DNA from: JAXLWB01 sp046328715 | GTDB taxonomy: Bacteria; Chloroflexota; Anaerolineae; Caldilineales; Caldilineaceae | Length of the DNA stretch: 64,000 bases | Assembly (NCBI GenBank): GCA_046328715.1 | Contig: JAXLWB010000003.1 | Coordinates: 1 to 64,000 of the forward strand | Direction: 5' to 3' | Part shown: positions 44,000 through 51,776 of the stretch, piece after piece | How positions within the stretch are numbered: position 1 is the stretch's first letter | How the letters are laid out: each line of letters starts with the position of its first letter | Made by a program: the position numbers and the translations under genes | Notes under the pieces: model-generated | What the model saw: the letters and a program-made list of their open reading frames with translations, nothing else | Told to the model about the DNA's origin: nothing | Database searches by the model: none

Positions 44000-45043
44000 A
44001 TGGGAAATGAACAATTCAATGAACTATCCGAACGCCGCCGACGGGTGCTTCATATTGTCATTCAAGAATATGTACGGACTGCTCAACCCGTAGCGAGCAA
44101 CGCCCTGGTACTACATCACGACCTGGGAGTAAGTCCGGCTACGATCCGCAATGACTTGGCAGCTTTAGAAGCAGAAGGGTTGCTGACCCACCCGCACACC
44201 AGTGCCGGACGCATCCCGACTGATGCGGGTTATCGTTACCTGGTCCATAATATGCTGGCCGAAACGGACCTGCCCGCTGCTGATCAAGAGTTGATCCAGG
44301 CCCGCTTCAAGATGGCGCGTCAAGAACTCGATCAGTGGCTGCGTATGAGCACTTCGGTCTTGGCGACGGTGGCGCAGAGTGCGGCCATAGCCACAGCGCC
44401 ACGTTCTACCCGAAGCCGTTTTAAACACATGGAATTGGTCGGTATTCATGGGACGAAAGTGCTATTGGTGCTAGTACTACAAGATGGAACGGTCAAACAG
44501 CAGCTTCTTGACCTGGATGAGCCGATTGACCAAAGTGAACTGAGCCGTATCAGCAACGAAATCAACGACCGCTTTACGGGGCAGGATTCTAGTGGCATCA
44601 ACAATCAGTTGAATATGCTTTCGCCCTTTACCAAACAAGTAGGAATGCTGGTGCGCGAGGTAATTGTGCGCCAGGACAGCCAAACCAGCACCCAGGTCTA
44701 CCGGGATGGCTTAACTCAGGTCATCCAGGCACCCGAGTTTGTGGGCGGAGAAAATGTACGAAGGGTCGTTCAGGTGATCGAAGAGCGTTCGCTGCTAGAC
44801 GAAATGGCAGGCGAACTTGCTGAAACCAATGATGTACAAGTGGTCATTGCAGGCGATGGGCGTCATCCTGAGTTACGCGACATCAGCCTCGTCATCAGCC
44901 GCTATGGGGTCCAGGAACATATTACAGGTTTATTAGGAATTGTCGGCCCACTACGCATGTCGTATGGGCGCAATATTGGTGCAGTACGTTTTGTTGCAGG
45001 TCTTATGAGCGAAATGGTGGAAGAGTTGTACGGTTCAGTCTAA
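44000..45043 (+). CDS. hrcA: Heat-inducible transcription repressor HrcA
   Basis: This 347-residue repressor controls class I heat-shock genes by binding CIRCE elements, with GroE as cofactor. The N-terminal winged helix (ELSERRRRVLHIVIQEYVR, GVSPATIRNDLAALEAEGLLTHPHTSAGRIPTDAGYRYLV) is diagnostic; a GAF-like domain and the late YGVQEHITGLLGIVGPLRMSY complete the family length. Two start codons lie 6 nt apart; 44000 is preferred because the promoter predicts transcription to begin there. grpE follows after 131 nt, but no CIRCE is seen before either gene. Confidence 0.93.
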   Translation: MGNEQFNELSERRRRVLHIVIQEYVRTAQPVASNALVLHHDLGVSPATIRNDLAALEAEGLLTHPHTSAGRIPTDAGYRYLVHNMLAETDLPAADQELIQARFKMARQELDQWLRMSTSVLATVAQSAAIATAPRSTRSRFKHMELVGIHGTKVLLVLVLQDGTVKQQLLDLDEPIDQSELSRISNEINDRFTGQDSSGINNQLNMLSPFTKQVGMLVREVIVRQDSQTSTQVYRDGLTQVIQAPEFVGGENVRRVVQVIEERSLLDEMAGELAETNDVQVVIAGDGRHPELRDISLVISRYGVQEHITGLLGIVGPLRMSYGRNIGAVRFVAGLMSEMVEELYGSV

Positions 45044-45072
45044 TCTAAATCTTACCATACCATACCCAATGT

Positions 45073-45136
45073 GCTCTGAAATGCCATGAATTTAAGCCGA
45101 ATTTACGAAAATAATTTATGGCCTTTGCAACCGCAG
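45073..45136 (+). repeat. 64-bp leader element, copy 1 (upstream of grpE)
   Basis: An ungapped 64-bp match, identical at roughly three of four positions, occurs at 47422-47485 upstream of sbcD. The best conserved parts are TGAATTTAAGCC-like and ATGGCCTTTGCAACCGCA-like blocks. Here the element ends 38 nt before the grpE ATG. It could be a shared promoter/leader or a dispersed repeat. Confidence 0.6.
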
Positions 45137-45174
45137 TTGATATTATCTACTTTATTAGCAGGGTTTAAACGACG

Positions 45175-45750
45175 ATGGAACAAGAAAATCAAATGGTAGA
45201 GGAAGTACACCAAAGCGACAGCGCGGAAAAGAGTGTAGAGGAAACGGCCGCAGCAGAGAGTGCGAGCAACGAAACGGAAACTCTCATCACGATGCTCAAG
45301 CAGGAGCTGGAGGCGGAGCAGGCAAAAGTTCGTGAGTTGGATGATAAGCTCAAGCGAACCATCGCCGAATCGATGAACATGCGCAAGCGCATGGACAAAC
45401 AACTTGCAGACTCGATTGATCGCGCCAGTGCGCATATCATCGGTCGCCTGTTGCCGATCCTCGACGATCTTGACCTTGCCTTTCGCAACCTTCCGAGCGG
45501 GTTGAACGATGAACAGTCGGCATGGGTCGGTGGCTTTCGCCAAATTCAAAAGAAGCTTGAGTTGCTGCTCGAAGAGCAAAATGTGGTCAAATTTTCTGAC
45601 ACAGGTATGCTTGACCCAACCCGTCATGAAGCCATTCTCAGCGAACCACATGAACAAATTGAGAGCGGTCACATCATTGAGACGATTCGTCCCGGTTATG
45701 AACAGAAGGGCCGGATCATTCGCGCAGCGCTCGTCAAAGTTGCAATGTAA
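45175..45750 (+). CDS. grpE: Nucleotide exchange factor GrpE
   Basis: This 191-residue dimeric cofactor releases ADP from DnaK. An acidic, disordered N-terminus (residues 1-40) is followed by a long coiled coil (ITMLKQELEAEQAKVRELDD), RMDKQLADSIDRASAHIIGRLLPILDDLDLAF and the beta-wing FSDTGMLDPTRHEAILSEPH. GGGTTTAAACGACG precedes the ATG, without a clear Shine-Dalgarno. It follows hrcA as in many heat-shock operons, but dnaK and dnaJ are not next; a palindrome and an acetyltransferase gene follow instead. Confidence 0.95.
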   Translation: MEQENQMVEEVHQSDSAEKSVEETAAAESASNETETLITMLKQELEAEQAKVRELDDKLKRTIAESMNMRKRMDKQLADSIDRASAHIIGRLLPILDDLDLAFRNLPSGLNDEQSAWVGGFRQIQKKLELLLEEQNVVKFSDTGMLDPTRHEAILSEPHEQIESGHIIETIRPGYEQKGRIIRAALVKVAM

Positions 45751-45781
45751 GGTTAGCCTTGGCGATTCGGGTGATGAAAAA

Positions 45782-45858
45782 CTTGACCAGCACTTTTCGG
45801 GGTACACGAGCTTTCATCCTCTTGAGCAAATAATTTGAACCGTTAAGTGCCGGTCAAG
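45782..45858. repeat. Imperfect palindrome with GACCAGCACTTTT core
   Basis: CTTGACCAGCACTTTTCG (45782-45799) pairs with 45841-45858 at 15 of 18 positions around a 41-nt loop. The core matches the palindrome at 35186-35258. It lies in the 243-nt gap after grpE, where dnaK might have been expected. Confidence 0.6.
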
Positions 45859-45993
45859 ATGGATCAGGCTGACGGTTACGGTTAGCCACTTGTCCGGCTG
45901 AAATGCCACTCTTTTCAGAGAGCGTGCTGCGAGGGAATAGAGGTGCAAAACCCCTTTCTTCTCAAGCAAAAGTTGAAAGAGTGGGAGATTTTT

Positions 45994-47007
45994 ATGGCTG
46001 TCTATCCTGCAAGTACCGGATTAAAAAATCTACCCGAAAGCGGCATTCGTCCCTTTGACGTAGGACGCGACTTGCGCCCTGTCGCCGAGTTGATCGCCAG
46101 CGCCTTTGCCCAGGAGCTTGACCAGCGTGGCGAATCGGCGCTGCGCGAGATGCGTGTAATGAGTCACTTTAGTAGTGTTATTAAGGTGCTAAATCGCAGC
46201 ACGGGGGAATTCGACGACTACTTTGGCGGCTTTGTTTGGCTGGAAGAGGGCAAGGTTGTTGGCAATGTCACGGTGCAGCGGGCCGAACAGAGCGGGGGCC
46301 GGTGGCAAATTGCCAATGTTGCAGTTGCGCCTGCCTATCGGGGTCGTGGGATTGCGCGTCGTCTCATGCAACGTGCGCTCGCTCATATTGACGAAGAGGG
46401 TGGCAAGTATGCCGTGCTCCAGGTCTATGAAAACAACCAGGTCGCCCTTCGCCTTTACAAACAACTTGGCTTTGAAGAAATGGGTGGCACCGTTGACTTG
46501 CGCCACGAGCACCTTCCCAAAGTTGCCTTTGCACCCGCCATTCCAAACTTCTTTTCATTTTCAAGCAACCATTGGCAACCGCTGTATGAACTGGCCAACA
46601 ACCAACTGGGAAGTCAAACCCAGTGGTGGCGGGCGATCCGCCGGGTGGATTTCCAGTTGACCTTTGAGCAACAACTGGGTGAATGGTTTGCTGAAAAGAT
46701 CGGTCGCCAACAGATCTATCGACGCTGTATTCAAACCCAACAACGCTTCGACGCAGCACTAATCCTGACTGCGAAACGTTGGCGTGGCGAACACAAGCTT
46801 CAACTGTGGGTGCGCCCTGAGCAATATGGCAAATACGAAGCCAGCATGTTGCATTGGGTCTTTGCTACACTTCAAGATTATCCGCGCTGGCCATTACAGC
46901 TAACATTAAGCAAGACCCATAGCGCAGCGCTGACACTGGCGGAAGAAGTAGGGTTCACCCAACAACGTGCGCTTTTGACCATGCGCAAAGAGATTGTAGG
47001 GAATTAA
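45994..47007 (+). CDS. Two-domain GNAT acetyltransferase
   Basis: This 337-residue protein has an N-terminal GNAT module (residues 15-180): QIANVAVAPAYRGRGIARRLMQRAL is the acetyl-CoA-binding strand-helix and VYENNQVALRLYKQLGFEE the C-terminal motif. The second half (200-337) has the same order of strands and helices but no acetyl-CoA motif (TLSKTHSAALTLAEEVGFTQQ corresponds to the end), so it is probably a degenerate second GNAT fold, as in mycothiol synthase-type proteins. GGGAG before the ATG at 45994 fixes the start; a GTG at 45943 is less likely. Acceptor unknown. Confidence 0.8.
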   Translation: MAVYPASTGLKNLPESGIRPFDVGRDLRPVAELIASAFAQELDQRGESALREMRVMSHFSSVIKVLNRSTGEFDDYFGGFVWLEEGKVVGNVTVQRAEQSGGRWQIANVAVAPAYRGRGIARRLMQRALAHIDEEGGKYAVLQVYENNQVALRLYKQLGFEEMGGTVDLRHEHLPKVAFAPAIPNFFSFSSNHWQPLYELANNQLGSQTQWWRAIRRVDFQLTFEQQLGEWFAEKIGRQQIYRRCIQTQQRFDAALILTAKRWRGEHKLQLWVRPEQYGKYEASMLHWVFATLQDYPRWPLQLTLSKTHSAALTLAEEVGFTQQRALLTMRKEIVGN

Positions 47008-47023
47008 CAAATCGGAGTCAACC

Positions 47024-47392
47024 ATGACAAGGCTGATCTTACGAATTATCATCAATGCAGTCGCTTTATGGATTGCGGCGAGTGTGCTGGGTCCCGAACA
47101 CATGAGCATACCCACCGATTGGCAGGGCTTGTTGATTGTGGCGTTGGTCTTTGGTGTGGTCAATGCCTTAATCCGTCCCATCGTCAGTATTTTCACCTGC
47201 CTATTGAACATCCTCACGCTCGGACTTTTCACATTTGTGATCAATGCGCTGATGTTGATGCTCACTGGCTGGCTGACTGGCAGTCAGTTGGAATTTTCCA
47301 ACTTTGGCTGGGCGCTGCTCGGCGGTATCGTTGTCAGCATTATCAGCACGGTCCTGAGTTGGTTCTTGCCGGATAACGATAACGATCGCTGA
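47024..47392 (+). CDS. Phage holin family 4-like membrane protein (YvlD type)
   Basis: This 122-residue integral membrane protein has four hydrophobic helices and the YvlD/Phage_holin_4_2 landmarks: LILRIIINAVALWIAASVL, FGVVNALIRPIV, LTLGLFTFVINALMLMLTGWL and GALLGGIVVSIIS-like. Despite its name the family is mostly chromosomal and connected with envelope stress; no phage genes are near. It starts 16 nt after the GNAT gene and is probably co-transcribed with it. Confidence 0.85.
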   Translation: MTRLILRIIINAVALWIAASVLGPEHMSIPTDWQGLLIVALVFGVVNALIRPIVSIFTCLLNILTLGLFTFVINALMLMLTGWLTGSQLEFSNFGWALLGGIVVSIISTVLSWFLPDNDNDR

Positions 47393-47421
47393 TGAAACGA
47401 ACCATAACGAAACCCGATTAT

Positions 47422-47485
47422 GCGCTGAAGCACCGTGAATTTGAGCCATCTTTACAGGGAAAATTGATGGCATTTGCAACCGCAA
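47422..47485 (+). repeat. 64-bp leader element, copy 2 (upstream of sbcD)
   Basis: This is the partner of the element at 45073-45136, in the same orientation. It ends 32 nt before the sbcD ATG, a similar spacing to copy 1. The longest exact block is TTTGCAACCGCA. It might carry common regulation of grpE and sbcCD. Confidence 0.6.
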
Positions 47486-47517
47486 TAGGTATGGATACCT
47501 AGTTCCCCCGTCCTCTT

Positions 47518-48819
47518 ATGCACGCTCGATTTCTCCACTTTGCAGATTGTCATCTCGGCTATCGCCAGTACAACCATACGGAACGGGCAAACGATTTTGC
47601 CCGCGCCTTTTTCAGTGTGATTGAGGTTGCGATTCGAGAGCAGGTCGATTTTGTAATTTTGGCTGGCGATCTCTTTCAAAAGCGCGCCATTGATGCTTTA
47701 ACGCTCAATCAGGCGGTCAAAGGATTGGAACGCCTGCGCACCGCAGGTATTCCTTGCATCGCTGTCGAAGGCAACCATGAGTTGGCCTACTTTGGCGACC
47801 AGATTGGCTGGGTACGCTTTTTAGCGCTCAATGACCTGCTGATCTTGCTCAACCCCAAGATCGAAGAAGGTGAGTTTCAGCTCAAACCCTATGCCCAGCG
47901 CGAAGGAGCCTATGTCGAGCCGCTGCCAGGATTACGCATATATGGTCTGGGATACAAAGGCTCCAGCACAGCAGTGGCAGTAGAAAAGTATGCCGAAGCG
48001 CTTGCGCGACAGCCCAAGGATGGGATTGACTACACGATCTTCATCGCCCACGCCGGCGTAGAAGAGGCGTTGCCCGAACAAGGCGGCGGGCTGAGCCTGC
48101 GCCAATGGTCGGTGCTGCGCCCCCATGTTGATTACCTAGCGCTCGGTCACGTCCACAAACCCTTTGCCTACGATGATTGGATCTTCAACCCGGGCAGCAC
48201 CGAGACCTGTTCCATCGCTGAAACCGAGTGGGAAGATCGGGGTTACTACCTTGTCGAAATTGACACGGATCATCCGCAAAATGAAAACAGCGAAACCCCG
48301 ATCAAACATCGCTCGGCACTCCACAGCAACCCGCGCCGCCGCTTTCACCGCGTAGTTGTCAAAACCGATCTTCTCACCTCACCCGACCACCTGCTTGATC
48401 ATTGCCGTCAACTCTTTCAGCGTAAGGCACGCGACTTTGGTGTCAATCGACTGGATGAACGGCAGCGTCCGGTGGTGGAATTGTTGCTGACTGGGATGCT
48501 GCCCTTTGAGCGCAGCGCGCTTAATCTCAATGCCTTGGAGACATTGATTGAGGAGCATTTCCAGCCCTTGTTGCCCCTGGTAAAAAATCTCACCCATGCA
48601 CCGGGCGTCGTCGTAGAGAGCAGCGAGACATTGAGCCGCCTGGAGTTGGAAAAACAGGTGTTGACCACCATCTTTAACCAGGATACGCGTTTTCGCGAAC
48701 AGAGTGAAGCCTGGACCCATGCAACTCTTGCCATCAAAAAGCTGGCACTGATCAATGCCGATCCGGCGGCGATTCTGGAAGAGCTCGACAGCTTGATCGC
48801 ATCTGGTGCAGAAGGCTGA
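47518..48819 (+). CDS. sbcD: DNA repair exonuclease SbcD/Mre11 subunit
   Basis: This 433-residue metallophosphoesterase forms the nuclease of the SbcCD complex that opens hairpins and trims double-strand ends. The two-metal motifs are clear: HFADCHLGYRQ (Asp10, His12), VILAGDLFQKR, AVEGNHE, IAHAGVEE and LALGHVHKP. The C-terminal 130 residues form the capping and SbcC-binding part. The start is the first ATG after the 64-bp element. The stop lies 11 nt before sbcC. Confidence 0.93.
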   Translation: MHARFLHFADCHLGYRQYNHTERANDFARAFFSVIEVAIREQVDFVILAGDLFQKRAIDALTLNQAVKGLERLRTAGIPCIAVEGNHELAYFGDQIGWVRFLALNDLLILLNPKIEEGEFQLKPYAQREGAYVEPLPGLRIYGLGYKGSSTAVAVEKYAEALARQPKDGIDYTIFIAHAGVEEALPEQGGGLSLRQWSVLRPHVDYLALGHVHKPFAYDDWIFNPGSTETCSIAETEWEDRGYYLVEIDTDHPQNENSETPIKHRSALHSNPRRRFHRVVVKTDLLTSPDHLLDHCRQLFQRKARDFGVNRLDERQRPVVELLLTGMLPFERSALNLNALETLIEEHFQPLLPLVKNLTHAPGVVVESSETLSRLELEKQVLTTIFNQDTRFREQSEAWTHATLAIKKLALINADPAAILEELDSLIASGAEG

Positions 48820-48830
48820 ATATAACAACC

Positions 48831-51536
48831 ATGCAAATTCTATCGCTCAATCTTGAAGATACCAAGAGCTACCGCCAGGCACAGATCAACTTCACCGAGG
48901 GTGTGAATGCCATCGTCGGCCATAATGGCGCGGGCAAGAGTACGATTCTCGAAGCGATTGGCTATGCACTCTTTGACATGATCGGCTACACAGCCAACGA
49001 CTTTGTGCGTGAAAGCGCCAAACTCGCCACCATCACTGTGAGCTTTATCAGCAGCGTCGACGAACGGATCTATCAAGTGGTAAGGCGCTGTGGACGGCGC
49101 ACCGAATATCAAATCTTCGACCCCGACCTGCAGCAGAAAATCTGCGAAGGCAAGGCCGATGTCCTTAGCTTTTTGCGCCGCCACATGGGCGTCGACGAGG
49201 GTGCCGATCTCGGCGGACTTTTTCGGGATGCCGTCGGTGTGCCACAGGGAACATTCACTGCCGCCTTTTTGCAGACTGCCAGCCAGCGCAAAAATATTTT
49301 TGACCCACTCTTGCAGGTCGAAGAATATCGTACGGCTGCCGAAAAGTTGAACGAGCCGCGCCGCCTGCTCAAAGATCGCCAGGCACAACTCGATGTGGAG
49401 ATCTCAGCCGTTGAGGCGCGTCTAGAGCGGCTGCCTCAACTTGAAGCCGAGAGCCAGAGCCGAACCGGCGAGATCAAGGCACACGAACAGGAGCGCAGCC
49501 GCGCCGAACGTGAACTCGCCACAGTCGCCCTGCAACGAAGTGAGCTTGAGACGGTTCGCCAGCAAGTGAGCAATGCTGAACTTCGTCATACCCAGGCGGA
49601 ACAACGCTGCACGACGATGGTCAACCAGTTGGAGAATGCCCGCAGATTGCAGCAGCAGGCCGTCGATGCTCGCCAGATTGTGCAACAGAACCAGGTCGGC
49701 CATGATCGTTATCTGCAAGCCCAAGCGGAGCAACAAAAGGGGGAAGAGCAGAGCCGTCAACGCCAAAAGTTGCTGCAACAACAGGCTGCCGCTGATAAAG
49801 CCTTTGCGCTGGTCGACAGCGAGATCAAGACGCAGCAACAGGCACTTGAGGAAGTAGCTGCGGCAGAACAATTGGTTGCGCACCTGCAACCAGCAGCAGA
49901 CGAACAAACGAATCTGGAGAAACGTCTCGCCGAGTTGCAACAGCAGCGCGCCCGCTTAGCCGATGCAGAACAGGCACAGCAACGACAGCAACAAGAGTTA
50001 CAACGTTTGGAGGGGCGCAAGGACAGATTGCCACCCAATTGCTGCGGCAATGCCTTGCGTCAACAACAGGGTGAGTGTGAAGGCCGGATCAACACCCTAC
50101 AACAAGAGATCGATGATCGGCGTAACCATCTGGCGCAATTCAAGGCCGAAGCCGACGCGCTCAAGGCACAAAGTGACACCTTGGGGCAGGCAGGAACAGC
50201 AACCTGCCCGGTCTGCGAACAGCCGCTCACGGAAAAGCACCGTGCGAACTTGCTGCAACGCAATCAGCAGCGTGTGACCGATCTCCGTGCCCGCTATGCA
50301 ACCGAGCAGAATGCCATCAAAACGAGTGAGACCTCGCTCAAACAGCAGCGCGATCAGCTACAACAGGCGAACGCAGAGTTGCTGCGACTACCCCGTGAAG
50401 ACGAAGCAGTCGAGGTTAACCAACGTTTCGACGCCCTCAGCACAGAGGTTCAGCGGCTAGCCCAACAGATTAGCCTGTTACAGCGAACTCCGGCGGAGAT
50501 CGGCGAGATTGAACAACGGTTGCGCAAACTCGACAATCCACGCCAACGCAGCCAGGTCGCCGCCGCCCGCGCTGTTCAACGACCCACGCTTGAAAGTAAG
50601 CTACAACAAGCGCAAAGCCGCAAGCGCCAGACAGAAGCAGAACTCGCCACAGTTCAACAACAGTTGGCTGCCTTCAGTGGTCTGGATGCTGCGTTGGAAG
50701 CAATTGCCAAGAGTTTGCAGAGCAATACCGCTGCTTATCAGCAAGTGCTCAGCCATCGTCGCACCGCTGAATCGGTCGAGGAACATACGTCCAACGTGGT
50801 CAAGCTGGAATCGCTGCTCGCCACTGCCCAACAGGAACTGGCCGAGCGCAAAGCAGAATTAGCCACGATCGCCAGCAAATTTGATGCCGTGCACTTCCGC
50901 CAGGTACAAGACAATGAGCAACAACTACGCAGCCAGGTTGCCAGCCTACAGACGCGCCTCAGCATGCTACACGATGCACAACGAAGGGCCGAGCAGGAAA
51001 TCGAGCTACTGCGTCAACAACAGGGTCAGGTAGAAGATCTTAAGAAACGACGAGAAGGCATTGCTAATCAGGAGCAGATTCTAGAGAGCATGCGCAGTGC
51101 CCTGCGTCAGGCAGGGCCCCACATCACCAAGGCGTTGATCGGGCAGATCAGCAATGGTGCCTCACAGATCTTCGGGGATCTGATGCAAGATTACAGCCGC
51201 CAACTACGTTGGAGCGAGGATTACGGAATCTCACTGGAAGTGGATGGACACCAACGCCAATTTTCGCAACTTTCGGGCGGCGAACAGATGAGCGCAGCGC
51301 TCTCTGTCAGGCTTGCATTGTTGCGAGAAATGAGTAACATAGACGTTGCATTTTTTGACGAACCAACAACAAATCTTGATGATGCCCGGCGAGAATCGCT
51401 GGCTCGCCAAATTTTGGATGTACGCGGTTTTCGTCAACTCTTTGTCATCAGTCACGACGATACCTTCGAGCAGGCCACACAAAACGTAATTCGGGTGCAA
51501 AGAGTGGAGGGGCGCAGCGAAATTGTAAGTAATTAA
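48831..51536 (+). CDS. sbcC: DNA repair ATPase SbcC/Rad50 subunit
   Basis: This 901-residue SMC-like ATPase is the partner of SbcD. Walker A is GHNGAGKST (about 34-42). Two long coiled coils very rich in Gln surround the zinc hook CPVC (about 458-461), which lies close to the middle, and signature LSGGEQ (about 813) and Walker B VAFFDEPTTNLD complete the C-terminal head. Length is typical. The hook joins two complexes that tether DNA ends. Confidence 0.95.
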   Translation: MQILSLNLEDTKSYRQAQINFTEGVNAIVGHNGAGKSTILEAIGYALFDMIGYTANDFVRESAKLATITVSFISSVDERIYQVVRRCGRRTEYQIFDPDLQQKICEGKADVLSFLRRHMGVDEGADLGGLFRDAVGVPQGTFTAAFLQTASQRKNIFDPLLQVEEYRTAAEKLNEPRRLLKDRQAQLDVEISAVEARLERLPQLEAESQSRTGEIKAHEQERSRAERELATVALQRSELETVRQQVSNAELRHTQAEQRCTTMVNQLENARRLQQQAVDARQIVQQNQVGHDRYLQAQAEQQKGEEQSRQRQKLLQQQAAADKAFALVDSEIKTQQQALEEVAAAEQLVAHLQPAADEQTNLEKRLAELQQQRARLADAEQAQQRQQQELQRLEGRKDRLPPNCCGNALRQQQGECEGRINTLQQEIDDRRNHLAQFKAEADALKAQSDTLGQAGTATCPVCEQPLTEKHRANLLQRNQQRVTDLRARYATEQNAIKTSETSLKQQRDQLQQANAELLRLPREDEAVEVNQRFDALSTEVQRLAQQISLLQRTPAEIGEIEQRLRKLDNPRQRSQVAAARAVQRPTLESKLQQAQSRKRQTEAELATVQQQLAAFSGLDAALEAIAKSLQSNTAAYQQVLSHRRTAESVEEHTSNVVKLESLLATAQQELAERKAELATIASKFDAVHFRQVQDNEQQLRSQVASLQTRLSMLHDAQRRAEQEIELLRQQQGQVEDLKKRREGIANQEQILESMRSALRQAGPHITKALIGQISNGASQIFGDLMQDYSRQLRWSEDYGISLEVDGHQRQFSQLSGGEQMSAALSVRLALLREMSNIDVAFFDEPTTNLDDARRESLARQILDVRGFRQLFVISHDDTFEQATQNVIRVQRVEGRSEIVSN

Positions 51537-51605
51537 TCAAAGTAACATGTTGCAAGTTACAGGTTGCAAGGTAAAATAGAAGCAGACTGACTCAGTAGTC
51601 ACCCA

Positions 51606-51758
51606 ATGACACGAACTACACCGAAGTTCATCCTTGCTGCACAAATTTGTGCTCATTGTGAAAATTATACTTGCTCTGGTAAGAGGTGCGCTTTTCCCGA
51701 TTGTACAAAAGCTCAGTTCTTACCCAACCGCAGTATAGCTTGCAGCCTTTTAATGTAA
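51606..51758 (+). CDS. Small cysteine-rich protein (50 residues), hypothetical
   Basis: An ATG at 51606 opens a 50-codon frame with regularly spaced cysteines: CAHC, then C four residues later, C after another four, C after another four, and a last Cys near the end (positions 15, 18, 23, 28, 33, 46). This CxxC-x4-C-x4-C-x4-C pattern suggests a metal-binding knuckle. No Shine-Dalgarno sequence is visible, and the stop falls 18 nt before the histidine-kinase gene. I do not recognise the family; it may be a chance frame, but the Cys regularity argues for a gene. Confidence 0.4.
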   Translation: MTRTTPKFILAAQICAHCENYTCSGKRCAFPDCTKAQFLPNRSIACSLLM

Positions 51759-51776
51759 AGAGGTAGGATCAATACC

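Noticed and set aside
43887..45174. CIRCE element for HrcA
   Set aside because: No TTAGCACTC-N9-GAGTGCTAA-like inverted repeat could be found upstream of hrcA or grpE.
47024..47392. Prophage holin
   Set aside because: The family name is historical; no other phage gene is present, and the gene pairs with a GNAT gene.
51541..51575. GTTGCAAG direct repeat after sbcC
   Set aside because: Only two short copies (TGTTGCAAGTTACAGGTTGCAAG region, given in part); too short to call an attachment site or element.
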